DNA from: Alphaproteobacteria bacterium
GTDB lineage: Bacteria > Pseudomonadota > Alphaproteobacteria > Puniceispirillales > UBA1172
NCBI GenBank assembly: GCA_023259875.1
Contig: JALRFL010000049.1
Location: 1 to 6,715, forward strand
DNA: 6,715 nucleotides
Direction of reading: 5' to 3'
The first letter of the stretch is position 1; each line of letters opens with the position of its first letter. A program made the position numbers and the translations under genes. This document shows positions 1 to 5,923 of this stretch, piece after piece. The notes under the pieces are model-generated. The model ran no database searches and had not been told where the DNA came from. It saw only the letters and a program-made list of their open reading frames with translations.

Positions 1-1195
1 TCATAGCCAAAATAAACCAGACGATTGATGAGGTAACGGTGACAAATGCCCCAATCATCACAATACCTAGTAGCTGAATAGATAAACTGGCCCCATCGTT
101 GCTAAGAACAACAGCAAGCGTTCCCCAAATCCCTGCAAAAAGGTGAACAGGGATCGCACCGACAACATCATCAATCTTCAGCTTATCTAAGATAGGCACC
201 GTCACCACAACGATCACACCGCCGACAGCCCCAATAAACGCGGCCATGGCAGGTGATGGCATTAAGGGTTCTGCCGTGATCGCCACAAGACCGGCTAGCG
301 CGCCGTTGAGAATCATTGTGAGCTCCATTTTGCCATAACGCACTAAGGTTAAAAGCAAAGCCACCACAACCCCTGCCGCCGCGGCAATATTGGTATTGAT
401 ATAGATACGCGCAATGGCGTCCACATCCGCGGCGCTACCCATCGCCAGTTGTGAGCCGCCATTAAAACCAAACCAGCCAAACCACAACACAAAAGTCCCC
501 AAGGTTGCCAAAGGCAGATTTGACCCCGGCATAGGATTAATGCGGCCATCAGCAGAATATTTACCGATGCGCGGCCCGATAATCATCGCCCCTGTTAAAG
601 CCGCCCAGCCACCAACGGAATGAACAATCGTTGATCCGGCAAAATCAGAAAAGCCTTGGCTATACAAATATCCCCCACCCCAGCTCCAACTGCCTTGAAT
701 AGGGTAAATAAAGCCTGTCAAAATGGCAGAAAAAATCAAAAAACTGATCAATTTGGCGCGTTCAGCCACCGCCCCTGATACGATTGACGCCGCCGCCGCC
801 ACAAATACCATCTGGAAAAACCAGTCAGATGATGACGAATAGCACCCTGACACCTCTTCAAGCATACAGCCACTGATATCCGGCTCTGACGGTGACCACA
901 TGGCGAAACTTCCCATCCATGTCCCCACATTCAAATAAAGCAGATTATATCCTACCACCCAGAACATCAGACCACTAATCGCATAGATAGCTATGTTCTT
1001 GGTGCATTGAACAGCTGTGTTCTTAGACCTGACTAATCCGGCTTCAAGCATACAAAATCCTGCCGCCATCAGCATGACAATGAAACCATGCACAAGAAAT
1101 GATAACGAATTAAAAATATATGCCACTTCCCCATCAACAGCGGCAAAGGCCGCACTTGGAAGCAATAAAAATCCTGCGAGCAATATTCTAAACAT
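1..1195 (-). CDS. amt: Ammonium transporter, Amt/MEP/Rh family (partial, C-terminus off the left edge)
   Basis: Inner-membrane channel that takes up ammonium as a nitrogen source. 398 residues are visible from the ATG at 1195, so only the C-terminal end is missing. AGGAGT (complement of 1204-1209) sits 8 bases before this ATG and fixes the start. Residues 1-18 form a cleavable signal peptide (hydrophobic stretch ending AAFA), as in E. coli AmtB, and many hydrophobic segments follow. Family marks are: CMLEAGLVRSKN near 48-59; DWFFQ (124-128), where F127 should be the outer Phe gate; the signature DFAGSTIVHSVGGWAAL from 184, with pore His 192; WFGFN (241-245); and DDVVGAIPVHLFAGIWG with the second pore His 351. 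Both twin histidines are therefore present. The gene is divergent from a LysR-type regulator. No glnK (PII) gene lies upstream; whether one lies downstream cannot be seen. Residues 99-123 form a loop with two cysteines (110, 118). The family assignment is secure. Confidence 0.96.
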   Translation of the reverse strand, partial: MFRILLAGFLLLPSAAFAAVDGEVAYIFNSLSFLVHGFIVMLMAAGFCMLEAGLVRSKNTAVQCTKNIAIYAISGLMFWVVGYNLLYLNVGTWMGSFAMWSPSEPDISGCMLEEVSGCYSSSSDWFFQMVFVAAAASIVSGAVAERAKLISFLIFSAILTGFIYPIQGSWSWGGGYLYSQGFSDFAGSTIVHSVGGWAALTGAMIIGPRIGKYSADGRINPMPGSNLPLATLGTFVLWFGWFGFNGGSQLAMGSAADVDAIARIYINTNIAAAAGVVVALLLTLVRYGKMELTMILNGALAGLVAITAEPLMPSPAMAAFIGAVGGVIVVVTVPILDKLKIDDVVGAIPVHLFAGIWGTLAVVLSNDGASLSIQLLGIVMIGAFVTVTSSIVWFILAM

Positions 1196-1280
1196 GACTT
1201 CACACTCCTAAAAAACGAGAATAGAAAAGGGTCTTAGCATATTGATCCGTGTTCTAATCGTGCTAATTTTGCATGATAGC

Positions 1281-1297
1281 GTTGCGTTTTTTGCAAC
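1281..1297. promoter_or_regulatory. Candidate LysR-type operator in the amt/lysR divergent region
   Basis: The perfect dyad GTTGC-N7-GCAAC has T at 1283 and A at 1295 separated by 11 bases. This is the T-N11-A form known for LysR-type operators. It lies 42 bases before the regulator start and 85 bases before the amt start. That is a usual layout for a LysR protein that represses itself and acts on a divergent target. An overlapping smaller inverted repeat, CACC-CTTT-GGTG, follows at 1297-1308. Binding is inferred, not shown. Confidence 0.45.
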
Positions 1298-1318
1298 ACC
1301 CTTTGGTGCTGATATGAG
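1291..1318 (+). promoter_or_regulatory. Possible promoter of the LysR-type regulator gene
   Basis: TTGCAA (1291-1296), a 16-base spacer and TATGAG (1313-1318) each match four of six consensus positions. The -35 element lies inside the dyad at 1281-1297, which would fit autorepression by the regulator. Transcription would start roughly 15 bases before the start codon. The match is modest, so this is only a candidate. Confidence 0.3.
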
Positions 1319-1339
1319 GGAAATAAAAGGGGAAAACAT

Positions 1340-2248
1340 ATGCAATTTATGAAATCGCTTCACTTTATCACAGTGATTGCAGAGGAAAAATCTATTCGCA
1401 AGGCATCAGAACGCCTAGCCATTACCCCTTCAGCCTTAAACCGGAGGTTATTGGCCATTGAGGATGAACTGAATTGCCCCTTATTTGAGCGCATGGCATC
1501 AGGGGTCAGGTTAAACACAGCAGGCGAATTGTTTCTGCATCATATCAAGCGCCAACAAATCGATTTGGAGCGCGTGCGTTCACAAATTGCTGATCTTGAA
1601 GGCATGCGCCGAGGCCATGTTAATCTGGTATCCAGCCATTATGCCGTTGCTGATGTCTTGGCAGAGGAAATGGCACATTATCGTCATGCTTATCCGCGCG
1701 TGACCTTTTCCATTGAAACCTGTGAACGTGAGATAGCGGAATATCAAATGTCAGAATTAAATGCTGATTTGGCGATGACTGTTGGGCCTGTGCTCTCATC
1801 CGCGTTTAAGGTATTAGCATCGATTGCCATTGCCCCCGTTGCGTTGATGGCATCCGACCATCCGCTCGCGCAGAAAGCAAGCATCAGGTTATATGAGTGT
1901 GGGGAGTATCCTGTCATCATGCCGCAAAAACATGATCATATCGCCTCTCTCATCCGTTTGGCTGAAACAACCACAGGGGTTAGTTTGAATGTGGTTGGAA
2001 GTTATGACAATCATGCGTTTCGTGACCAATACCTGCAACATGATAATGCCATAGGGTTTCATCTGCCTTTATCCGAAACCGCGTCACTGAAAACGGGATT
2101 AATCACAAAACCTTTTGACCATTCGGATATTCCGTCAACAATGGTATGTTTGTTGCAACTGGCAAATCGGGTGTTGTCCGTGGCGGCGGCTAAATTTGCA
2201 GAACAATTGGTCGCCCGTTTTGAAAGACAATTCCCGGGTGTGAACTAA
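1340..2248 (+). CDS. LysR-type transcriptional regulator
   Basis: A 302-residue DNA-binding regulator, the normal length for the LysR family. The N-terminal winged helix-turn-helix spans about residues 4-62. Its recognition region is SIRKASERLAITPSALNRRL (18-37), followed by the wing sequence CPLFERMASGVRLNTAGE (46-63). A linker helix runs to about residue 90, ending in the GMRRGHVNL segment. The rest is the periplasmic-binding-protein-like effector domain. GGGGA at 1329-1333 lies 6 bases before the ATG, supporting this start over the in-frame ATG at 1349. The gene is divergent from the ammonium transporter and shares a 144-base intergenic region with a LysR-like dyad, so control of ammonium uptake is a reasonable inference. 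The effector cannot be deduced. The name is certain only at family level. Confidence 0.93.
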   Translation: MQFMKSLHFITVIAEEKSIRKASERLAITPSALNRRLLAIEDELNCPLFERMASGVRLNTAGELFLHHIKRQQIDLERVRSQIADLEGMRRGHVNLVSSHYAVADVLAEEMAHYRHAYPRVTFSIETCEREIAEYQMSELNADLAMTVGPVLSSAFKVLASIAIAPVALMASDHPLAQKASIRLYECGEYPVIMPQKHDHIASLIRLAETTTGVSLNVVGSYDNHAFRDQYLQHDNAIGFHLPLSETASLKTGLITKPFDHSDIPSTMVCLLQLANRVLSVAAAKFAEQLVARFERQFPGVN

Positions 2249-2249
2249 C

Positions 2250-2275
2250 TTGGCACTTCATCATGATTATGCCAA
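2250..2275. repeat. Inverted repeat TTGGCA-N14-TGCCAA after the LysR-type gene
   Basis: Six-base perfect arms at 2250-2255 and 2270-2275 are separated by 14 bases, starting one base after the regulator's stop codon. No T-run follows on either strand, so it does not look like a standard intrinsic terminator. It could be a protein-binding dyad upstream of the small gene at 2341, or chance. It is followed at 2288-2311 by two 12-base tandem units, GATGATAATTAA and GATGATGATTAA, that differ at one base. Confidence 0.3.
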
Positions 2276-2340
2276 AATATGACGCCAGATGATAATTAAG
2301 ATGATGATTAAGACCATGATTTGATATGATGGGGATGGCC

Positions 2341-2577
2341 ATGTCAGAGCAACCAGAAACAGAACAAACGCCAGAAGAAAAGCTGTTAGAGCAACTCAAA
2401 ATCCTTCTCAAAGATTATCCTGATTATGATCCTCCGCGCGTGCGGACGGATGGCGATATTGTGATCCCACTTGATGTGATCCTAAAGAAAAACCGTGAGG
2501 CTAGCCGAAGCATGGCAGAGGCTATCAGCAATTTGATGAATGGCGATAAACGCCGCAGTTCCGCTTGGCTGGAATAA
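2341..2577 (+). CDS. Small hypothetical protein, 78 aa
   Basis: I do not recognise this protein. It is acidic at the N-terminus (SEQPETEQTPEEKLLEQL) and then probably helical. A central segment, DYPDYDPPRVRTDGDIVIPL, is rich in Pro and Asp, and the C-terminal helix is basic, ending KRRSSAWLE. There is no signal peptide, membrane segment or cysteine, so a cytoplasmic location is likely. In-frame ATGs at 2326, 2329 and 2335 also exist. I chose 2341 because GGGGA at 2331-2335 lies 5 bases before it, while the earlier ATGs have no good ribosome binding site. The methyltransferase begins 22 bases after its stop codon on the same strand, so the two are probably co-transcribed. The link between their functions is unknown. 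Coding is supported by an uninterrupted frame, a good ribosome binding site and protein-like composition. Confidence 0.7.
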   Translation: MSEQPETEQTPEEKLLEQLKILLKDYPDYDPPRVRTDGDIVIPLDVILKKNREASRSMAEAISNLMNGDKRRSSAWLE

Positions 2578-2599
2578 TCAAAACCGAAAGATAAACCCG

Positions 2600-3400
2600 A
2601 TGAGCATTACGGATGAAGGTGAATATGGTCAAAAGCAGATTGATTTCCTAGAATTGGTATGGGGCGAAGGGTTTCTTTCCCCCGGCGGTTCTGCGGAAGT
2701 GGATTTGGTGCTTGAAGGCCTTGATCTCAAGGGGTTGCATATTCTGGATATTGGCTGTGGATGTGGCGGTGCGGCATTTCACTTGTTGCGCGCTCATGGC
2801 GCGGCCAGTGTGACGGGCATTGATATTGAACCCTTGGTGATTACACGCGCCTCTGCCCTTGCAGAAAAATATCAGCTGACTGATCAAGCTAGATTTGAGG
2901 TTGTAACCCCCGGCCCGTTGCCGTTTCCAGATGGGCAATTTGATATGGTGTTTAGCAAAGATGCGTTTTTGCATATCCCCGATAAAGAAACCCTGATGCA
3001 AGATGTTGCCCGGGTGTTAAAGCCTGACGGTATGATCGCGGCCAGCGATTGGATGCGTTTAGATGATGGACCATTATCAGAACAGTTGCGTGATTATATC
3101 GCCGCCGAAGGCCTTGATATGCATATGTGTTCGCTTCAACGCTATGAAAAGGCGCTGGCATCAGCCGGATTTGGCCATATTCAGCTAACGGACCGAAACG
3201 CGTGGTATCTTGCTCTGGCACAGAATGAACACGCCAGCATGACCACCTCCCCCCTAAGGGATCAGATTGTTGATTGCATTGGCGAAGAAGAAGCTGATCA
3301 CACCGCCGCCATTTGGCAAAAAATGATTGGGGTTTTGAAAATCGGCGAACACAGACCGGGGCATTTTCGCGGAACATTGACCAACGCGTCACAGAATTAG
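2600..3400 (+). CDS. Class I SAM-dependent methyltransferase, phosphoethanolamine-methyltransferase-like
   Basis: 266 residues with a complete Rossmann methyltransferase core. Motif I is LDIGCGCGG (49-57), the acidic ribose-binding end of strand 2 is GIDIE (73-77), and motif III follows VLKPDG (139-144). WGEGFLSPGG (21-30) and FSKDAFLHIPDK (118-129) closely resemble plant and Plasmodium phosphoethanolamine N-methyltransferases (GEGF-S-GG; YSRD-ILHI). D121 and H125 match the catalytic Asp-His pair of that family. The C-terminal half also follows it: Y166 in RDYI, RY at 181-182, and PGHFRG near the end. However, positions that hold Tyr/Arg/Tyr for the phosphate there are W151, E170 and L172 here, so the substrate may differ. 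I chose the ATG at 2600 because the family N-terminus fits it. The in-frame ATG at 2540 would overlap the upstream gene, and neither start has a strong ribosome binding site. The protein is cytoplasmic. The methyl acceptor is unknown. Confidence 0.85.
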   Translation: MSITDEGEYGQKQIDFLELVWGEGFLSPGGSAEVDLVLEGLDLKGLHILDIGCGCGGAAFHLLRAHGAASVTGIDIEPLVITRASALAEKYQLTDQARFEVVTPGPLPFPDGQFDMVFSKDAFLHIPDKETLMQDVARVLKPDGMIAASDWMRLDDGPLSEQLRDYIAAEGLDMHMCSLQRYEKALASAGFGHIQLTDRNAWYLALAQNEHASMTTSPLRDQIVDCIGEEEADHTAAIWQKMIGVLKIGEHRPGHFRGTLTNASQN

Positions 3401-3404
3401 GATC

Positions 3405-3418
3405 GGAACACCTGTTCC
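3405..3418. repeat. Short hairpin GGAAC-ACCT-GTTCC between the methyltransferase gene and tRNA-Asp
   Basis: A five-base perfect stem with a four-base loop lies 4 bases after the methyltransferase stop codon, where the methyltransferase and tRNA transcripts converge. It could help end transcription from both sides, but no T-run follows on either strand and the stem is short. I therefore do not call it a terminator. Confidence 0.3.
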
Positions 3419-3493
3419 TAAACATCATCAGGCGGTTCGTTCCAACGCGCTGTTGTCGGATGAGTACGGTTCATAAAAACTAAGATCAGAAAA

Positions 3494-3570
<77 letters not shown>

Positions 3571-3607
3571 CAAAGGGACGGTTACGAGAAACCAAAACCG
3601 TGAAAAC

Positions 3608-3636
3608 CTTATAGCCAATTCACATAGGCTGGGCAA
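3608..3636 (-). promoter_or_regulatory. Sigma-70-type promoter of tRNA-Asp
   Basis: Read on the minus strand: TTGCCC as -35 (complement of 3631-3636), a spacer of exactly 17 bases, and TATAAG as -10 (complement of 3608-3613). Transcription would start near 3601, giving a leader of about 30 bases before the tRNA. The spacing and position directly upstream of a tRNA make this convincing without experiment. Confidence 0.65.
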
Positions 3637-3662
3637 GTGCCTTTTTCATCTGCCGAGACAAT

Positions 3663-3675
3663 GGTTTTCAAAACC
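3663..3675. repeat. Palindrome GGTTTT-C-AAAACC
   Basis: A perfect 6+1+6 palindrome, extended by CAA/TTG outside one unpaired base. It lies between the end of the FKBP-rhodanese gene and the tRNA promoter. It is not followed by a T-run, so it is not a clear terminator. It might be a protein-binding site or a weak 3'-end hairpin for the FKBP-rhodanese transcript. Confidence 0.25.
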
Positions 3676-3708
3676 TTGCTATCAGATAAGAACGGCAAAA
3701 AACCCAGT

Positions 3709-4461
3709 TTAATTTCCATCATACTCTTGGGTTTCAAATCCGTTTTCTAACCAGCTGTTCATTCCGCCTGTGAGATGCGAGACATGGGTAAAGCCTAGCT
3801 GATCAATGAGCGCATGACCCAACATACGGGATCGCCCTGCTGATCGGCAATAGATCAACACCGGCGTATCGGGATCAGGAACAAGCGAGAAGAATTTGTC
3901 CTGAAACTCAGGATGCAAACCCCCATTATTTTGAAAAGCTGTGATCAAATGCGCATCTTTGATCACCCCTGTGTCACGCCATTCGTCTTCGCGGCGGATA
4001 TCAATGATCAATGTGCCTTTGGCCTGCTGTGCCAACACATCCGTTGCTGAAACCTCGCTTAGGGTCGCTGGCATAGACACCTCTAACAATTCAATTGTAA
4101 AGATTAAAATAGCATCAGGTGGAATAACATCGCCAGCACCGGATGAACCATAGCCGAGCTCTGATGGAATAGTGAGTTTTCGCACCTCACCCACCTTCAT
4201 TCCGGTCACGCCTTGTTCCCAGCCCGGGATAACCTGCCCTGCGCCGATGGTAAATTGAAACGCTTGCCCACGCGGCCTTGACGAATCAAAGACGGTACCG
4301 TCCGTTAACTGGCCTTCATAGTGAACGCGGACTTGATGCCCCGCTTCGGCCACCTGACCCGATCCTGGTGTTAAAATTTCAATGTCGAGTTCATTAGCCA
4401 TAACAAGATTTCCAATAAAAATAAGCGGTAATAAGAATAAATATAGCACTCTAGGTATCAT
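3709..4461 (-). CDS. Secreted FKBP-type peptidyl-prolyl isomerase fused to a rhodanese domain
   Basis: 250 residues. Positions 1-22 are a signal peptide (hydrophobic core LYLFLLPLIFIGNLV ending MA), so the protein should act in the periplasm. Residues about 40-128 are a complete FKBP domain that isomerises X-Pro bonds. The usual pocket residues are present: Y48, F58-D59, F70, V77-I78, W81, Y104 and F121. Residues about 137-245 form one rhodanese domain: IIDIRREDEW (152-161), then YCRSAGRSRM with catalytic Cys205 in a six-residue CRSAGR loop, and TGGMNSWLENGF (231-242) near the end. It could transfer sulfur or handle persulfides. Start choice: an in-frame TTG at 4479 and ATG at 4470 lie upstream, but AGGA is 8 bases before the ATG at 4461 and directly precedes the one at 4470. 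The signal peptide begins well at 4461. Both active sites look intact, so this is a true two-domain protein. Its substrate is unknown. Confidence 0.92.
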   Translation of the reverse strand: MIPRVLYLFLLPLIFIGNLVMANELDIEILTPGSGQVAEAGHQVRVHYEGQLTDGTVFDSSRPRGQAFQFTIGAGQVIPGWEQGVTGMKVGEVRKLTIPSELGYGSSGAGDVIPPDAILIFTIELLEVSMPATLSEVSATDVLAQQAKGTLIIDIRREDEWRDTGVIKDAHLITAFQNNGGLHPEFQDKFFSLVPDPDTPVLIYCRSAGRSRMLGHALIDQLGFTHVSHLTGGMNSWLENGFETQEYDGN

Positions 4462-4463
4462 GT

Positions 4464-4487
4464 TCGCCATCCTACTCAAGATGGCAA
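4464..4487 (-). promoter_or_regulatory. Leader hairpin over the ribosome binding site of the FKBP-rhodanese gene
   Basis: On the minus strand TTGCCATC pairs with GATGGCGA (eight pairs, one G-U) around the loop TTGAGTAG. The AGGA ribosome binding site spans the loop and the start of the 3' arm. The start codon at 4461-4459 begins two bases after the stem. Such a hairpin could reduce or condition translation. The pairing is directly visible; the regulatory role is inferred. Confidence 0.35.
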
Positions 4488-4538
4488 AATGATCAAGGCA
4501 AGAAACCGAAAAATGAGATCAAATGGTATTTATCGGCT

Positions 4539-4560
4539 GAAGATTGTGGTCTTCCTTTTT
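4539..4560 (+). terminator. Weak terminator-like hairpin between divergent genes
   Basis: GAAGA (4539-4543) and TCTTC (4550-4554) form a five-base stem around TTGTGG, followed by C and five T residues. It has intrinsic-terminator form, but the stem is AT-rich and short, and no plus-strand gene lies just before it. It could attenuate a leader of the gene at 4649 or simply be chance. Confidence 0.2.
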
Positions 4561-4648
4561 AAGATTGTAATGACTGATGATAACAGCTCATATATGATAA
4601 AAAATAAAATTCAGTATAGTCATTTCACCGTAAGCCATGGGATATGTG

Positions 4649-5194
4649 ATGCCTCATTCACCCAACCAGCCCACCCCTGAACATTCAAGCAACCCATCGC
4701 ATAGTTACCTCTCTGGGCTTTTTGATGCCTATCAGGGTGAGGTATATGGAATTGTCATGTATGAGAGGATTAGCTCGTCTCGGCCTTGCGCCGAGGAGAG
4801 AGCCAAATGGAAGGTTTTGGTTGATCTTGAGAAAACCACTAAGGCGGTTCTTACCCCAATAATGAAGCAATATGGCTTAAGCACCAAAAGCTTGCCAACT
4901 AGCATCACGGATGGATGGCAAGACGCTGGTCAGTATCTTCATTTATCTTGGAAGAGTTTAATGAAGCGATTTAGTGATGAGCTAAACACAGATATTATCA
5001 CTTATCAAAACTTGCTTGTCCAATGCCCATCAGGTGATCAGAAAGCCATCACATATTTAGTTGATCACGAATATGCCACGAAAGCGTTTTGCGATATGGA
5101 GCTCGCTAACACGCCAAGTGGGGTCTCTTTGCAACCGGTCTATGATTTAATCGCCTCTGCAGATCAGGTTTTCCTTACTGGCAAAAGCGAATGA
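4649..5194 (+). CDS. Hypothetical helical protein, possibly ferritin-like, 181 aa
   Basis: No named family is recognised with certainty. The N-terminus (1-20) is polar and rich in Pro, Ser and His, with no signal peptide. The rest looks all-helical in four stretches of about 20-30 residues. These hold GE at 30-31 and E39 in helix 1, DLEKTT with E61 in helix 2, a third helix around 100-122, and DHEYATKAF with H140-E141 in helix 4. A GE..., LE..., HE... pattern recalls ferritin-like carboxylate proteins, but the classical ExxH in helix 2 is absent (T64 instead of His), so metal binding is doubtful. Cysteines are at 47, 126 and 148. GGGA at 4639-4642 lies 6 bases before the ATG at 4649; an in-frame ATG at 4637 has no ribosome binding site. 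TATAGT at 4615-4620 could be a -10, without a good -35. The stop overlaps the next start as ATGA, so the two proteins are probably made together. Confidence 0.75.
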   Translation: MPHSPNQPTPEHSSNPSHSYLSGLFDAYQGEVYGIVMYERISSSRPCAEERAKWKVLVDLEKTTKAVLTPIMKQYGLSTKSLPTSITDGWQDAGQYLHLSWKSLMKRFSDELNTDIITYQNLLVQCPSGDQKAITYLVDHEYATKAFCDMELANTPSGVSLQPVYDLIASADQVFLTGKSE

Positions 5195-5922
5195 TACTAG
5201 GCAGGTTTCATAAAACGCTGATTGTTTTCAGCATTTGCATTTATCCCGCCTTAAGTCATGGAAATCCGATTCCTATCGATAACAAAGAAGTTTCTATTTC
5301 TGATTTCCAAGAATTTGCAAGACAAACAGGTTTGACCACCAAAGCCGAGATGGAAGGTGGATTCGTTTATGAAAATGGGTGGGTTATTAAACCGGATTGG
5401 AACTGGAAAACGCCGTATGGTGTTAATAGTCACCCAGATGAGCCAGCCGTTCACATCACATATGATGAGGCACAGGCCTATTGCAAATGGAAGGGGAAAA
5501 GGCTTCCTACACGCGGCGAATGGATAAACTATGCCTATACAGAACATCGCCAATCACATCCCAATTATGAACAAGGAATGACTTACACATATCCCATTGG
5601 CAACTCCCCTATTGGTGCGAATTGCCTTAATTCTTGCGGTAATCCCAAAGGTAACCCAGATAACAAAAAAGACTTTTCTTCTCTGCTTATGAGGGGTTAT
5701 GGGCATGCAAGGGTGGGCACAACCCATCCGGGTATTAATGGCCTTTATGATATGGGGGCTAATGTATGGGAATGGGCAACGATTTCACCAGACGCCCAAC
5801 AACAAGCTACGATGGGAGGGTCTTGGTGGTATGGATCAGAACAAATGAAGGCCGAATATGGGGCAACAAAACCAAGAAACATGGCCGTTGTTTATATTGG
5901 ATTTAGATGTATGGATTCTTGA
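5191..5922 (+). CDS. Exported SUMF1/EgtB/PvdO-type (FGE-sulfatase fold) protein
   Basis: 243 residues. The N-terminus has basic residues (R5, K8), a hydrophobic core (9-21) and likely cleavage near SHG/NP, so it should be exported. The mature part is a formylglycine-generating-enzyme fold. Marks are DFQEFARQTGL (38-48), HPDEPAVHITYDEAQAYCKW (81-100), GKRLPTRGEWINYA (102-115), NGLYDMGANVWEW (183-195), GGSWW (209-213) and a terminal GFRC (237-240). The usual opening segment of the fold before the TN-like region is shortened. Copper-binding cysteines of true FGE, expected just after the GGS motif, are missing (GGSWWYGSEQMKAEY), so sulfatase activation is unlikely. C145 and C149 form a CxxxC, as in some relatives. 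Members of this superfamily include EgtB-type iron enzymes and periplasmic PvdO. The start overlaps the preceding stop by ATGA with no strong ribosome binding site, which points to translational coupling. The reaction is unknown. Confidence 0.85.
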   Translation: MILGRFHKTLIVFSICIYPALSHGNPIPIDNKEVSISDFQEFARQTGLTTKAEMEGGFVYENGWVIKPDWNWKTPYGVNSHPDEPAVHITYDEAQAYCKWKGKRLPTRGEWINYAYTEHRQSHPNYEQGMTYTYPIGNSPIGANCLNSCGNPKGNPDNKKDFSSLLMRGYGHARVGTTHPGINGLYDMGANVWEWATISPDAQQQATMGGSWWYGSEQMKAEYGATKPRNMAVVYIGFRCMDS

Positions 5923-5923
5923 A

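Noticed and set aside
1196..1280. Sigma-54 promoter for amt
   Set aside because: No GG-N10-GC pair with acceptable flanks could be found upstream of the transporter on the minus strand.
2952..3428. Long open frame (158 codons) on the minus strand
   Set aside because: Antisense to the methyltransferase, whose motifs are clear; no family features in the antisense product.
4489..4680. Open frame of 63 codons on the plus strand in the gap before the helical-protein gene
   Set aside because: No ribosome binding site, basic and low-complexity composition, contains the weak hairpin, and overlaps the start of the better-supported gene in another frame.
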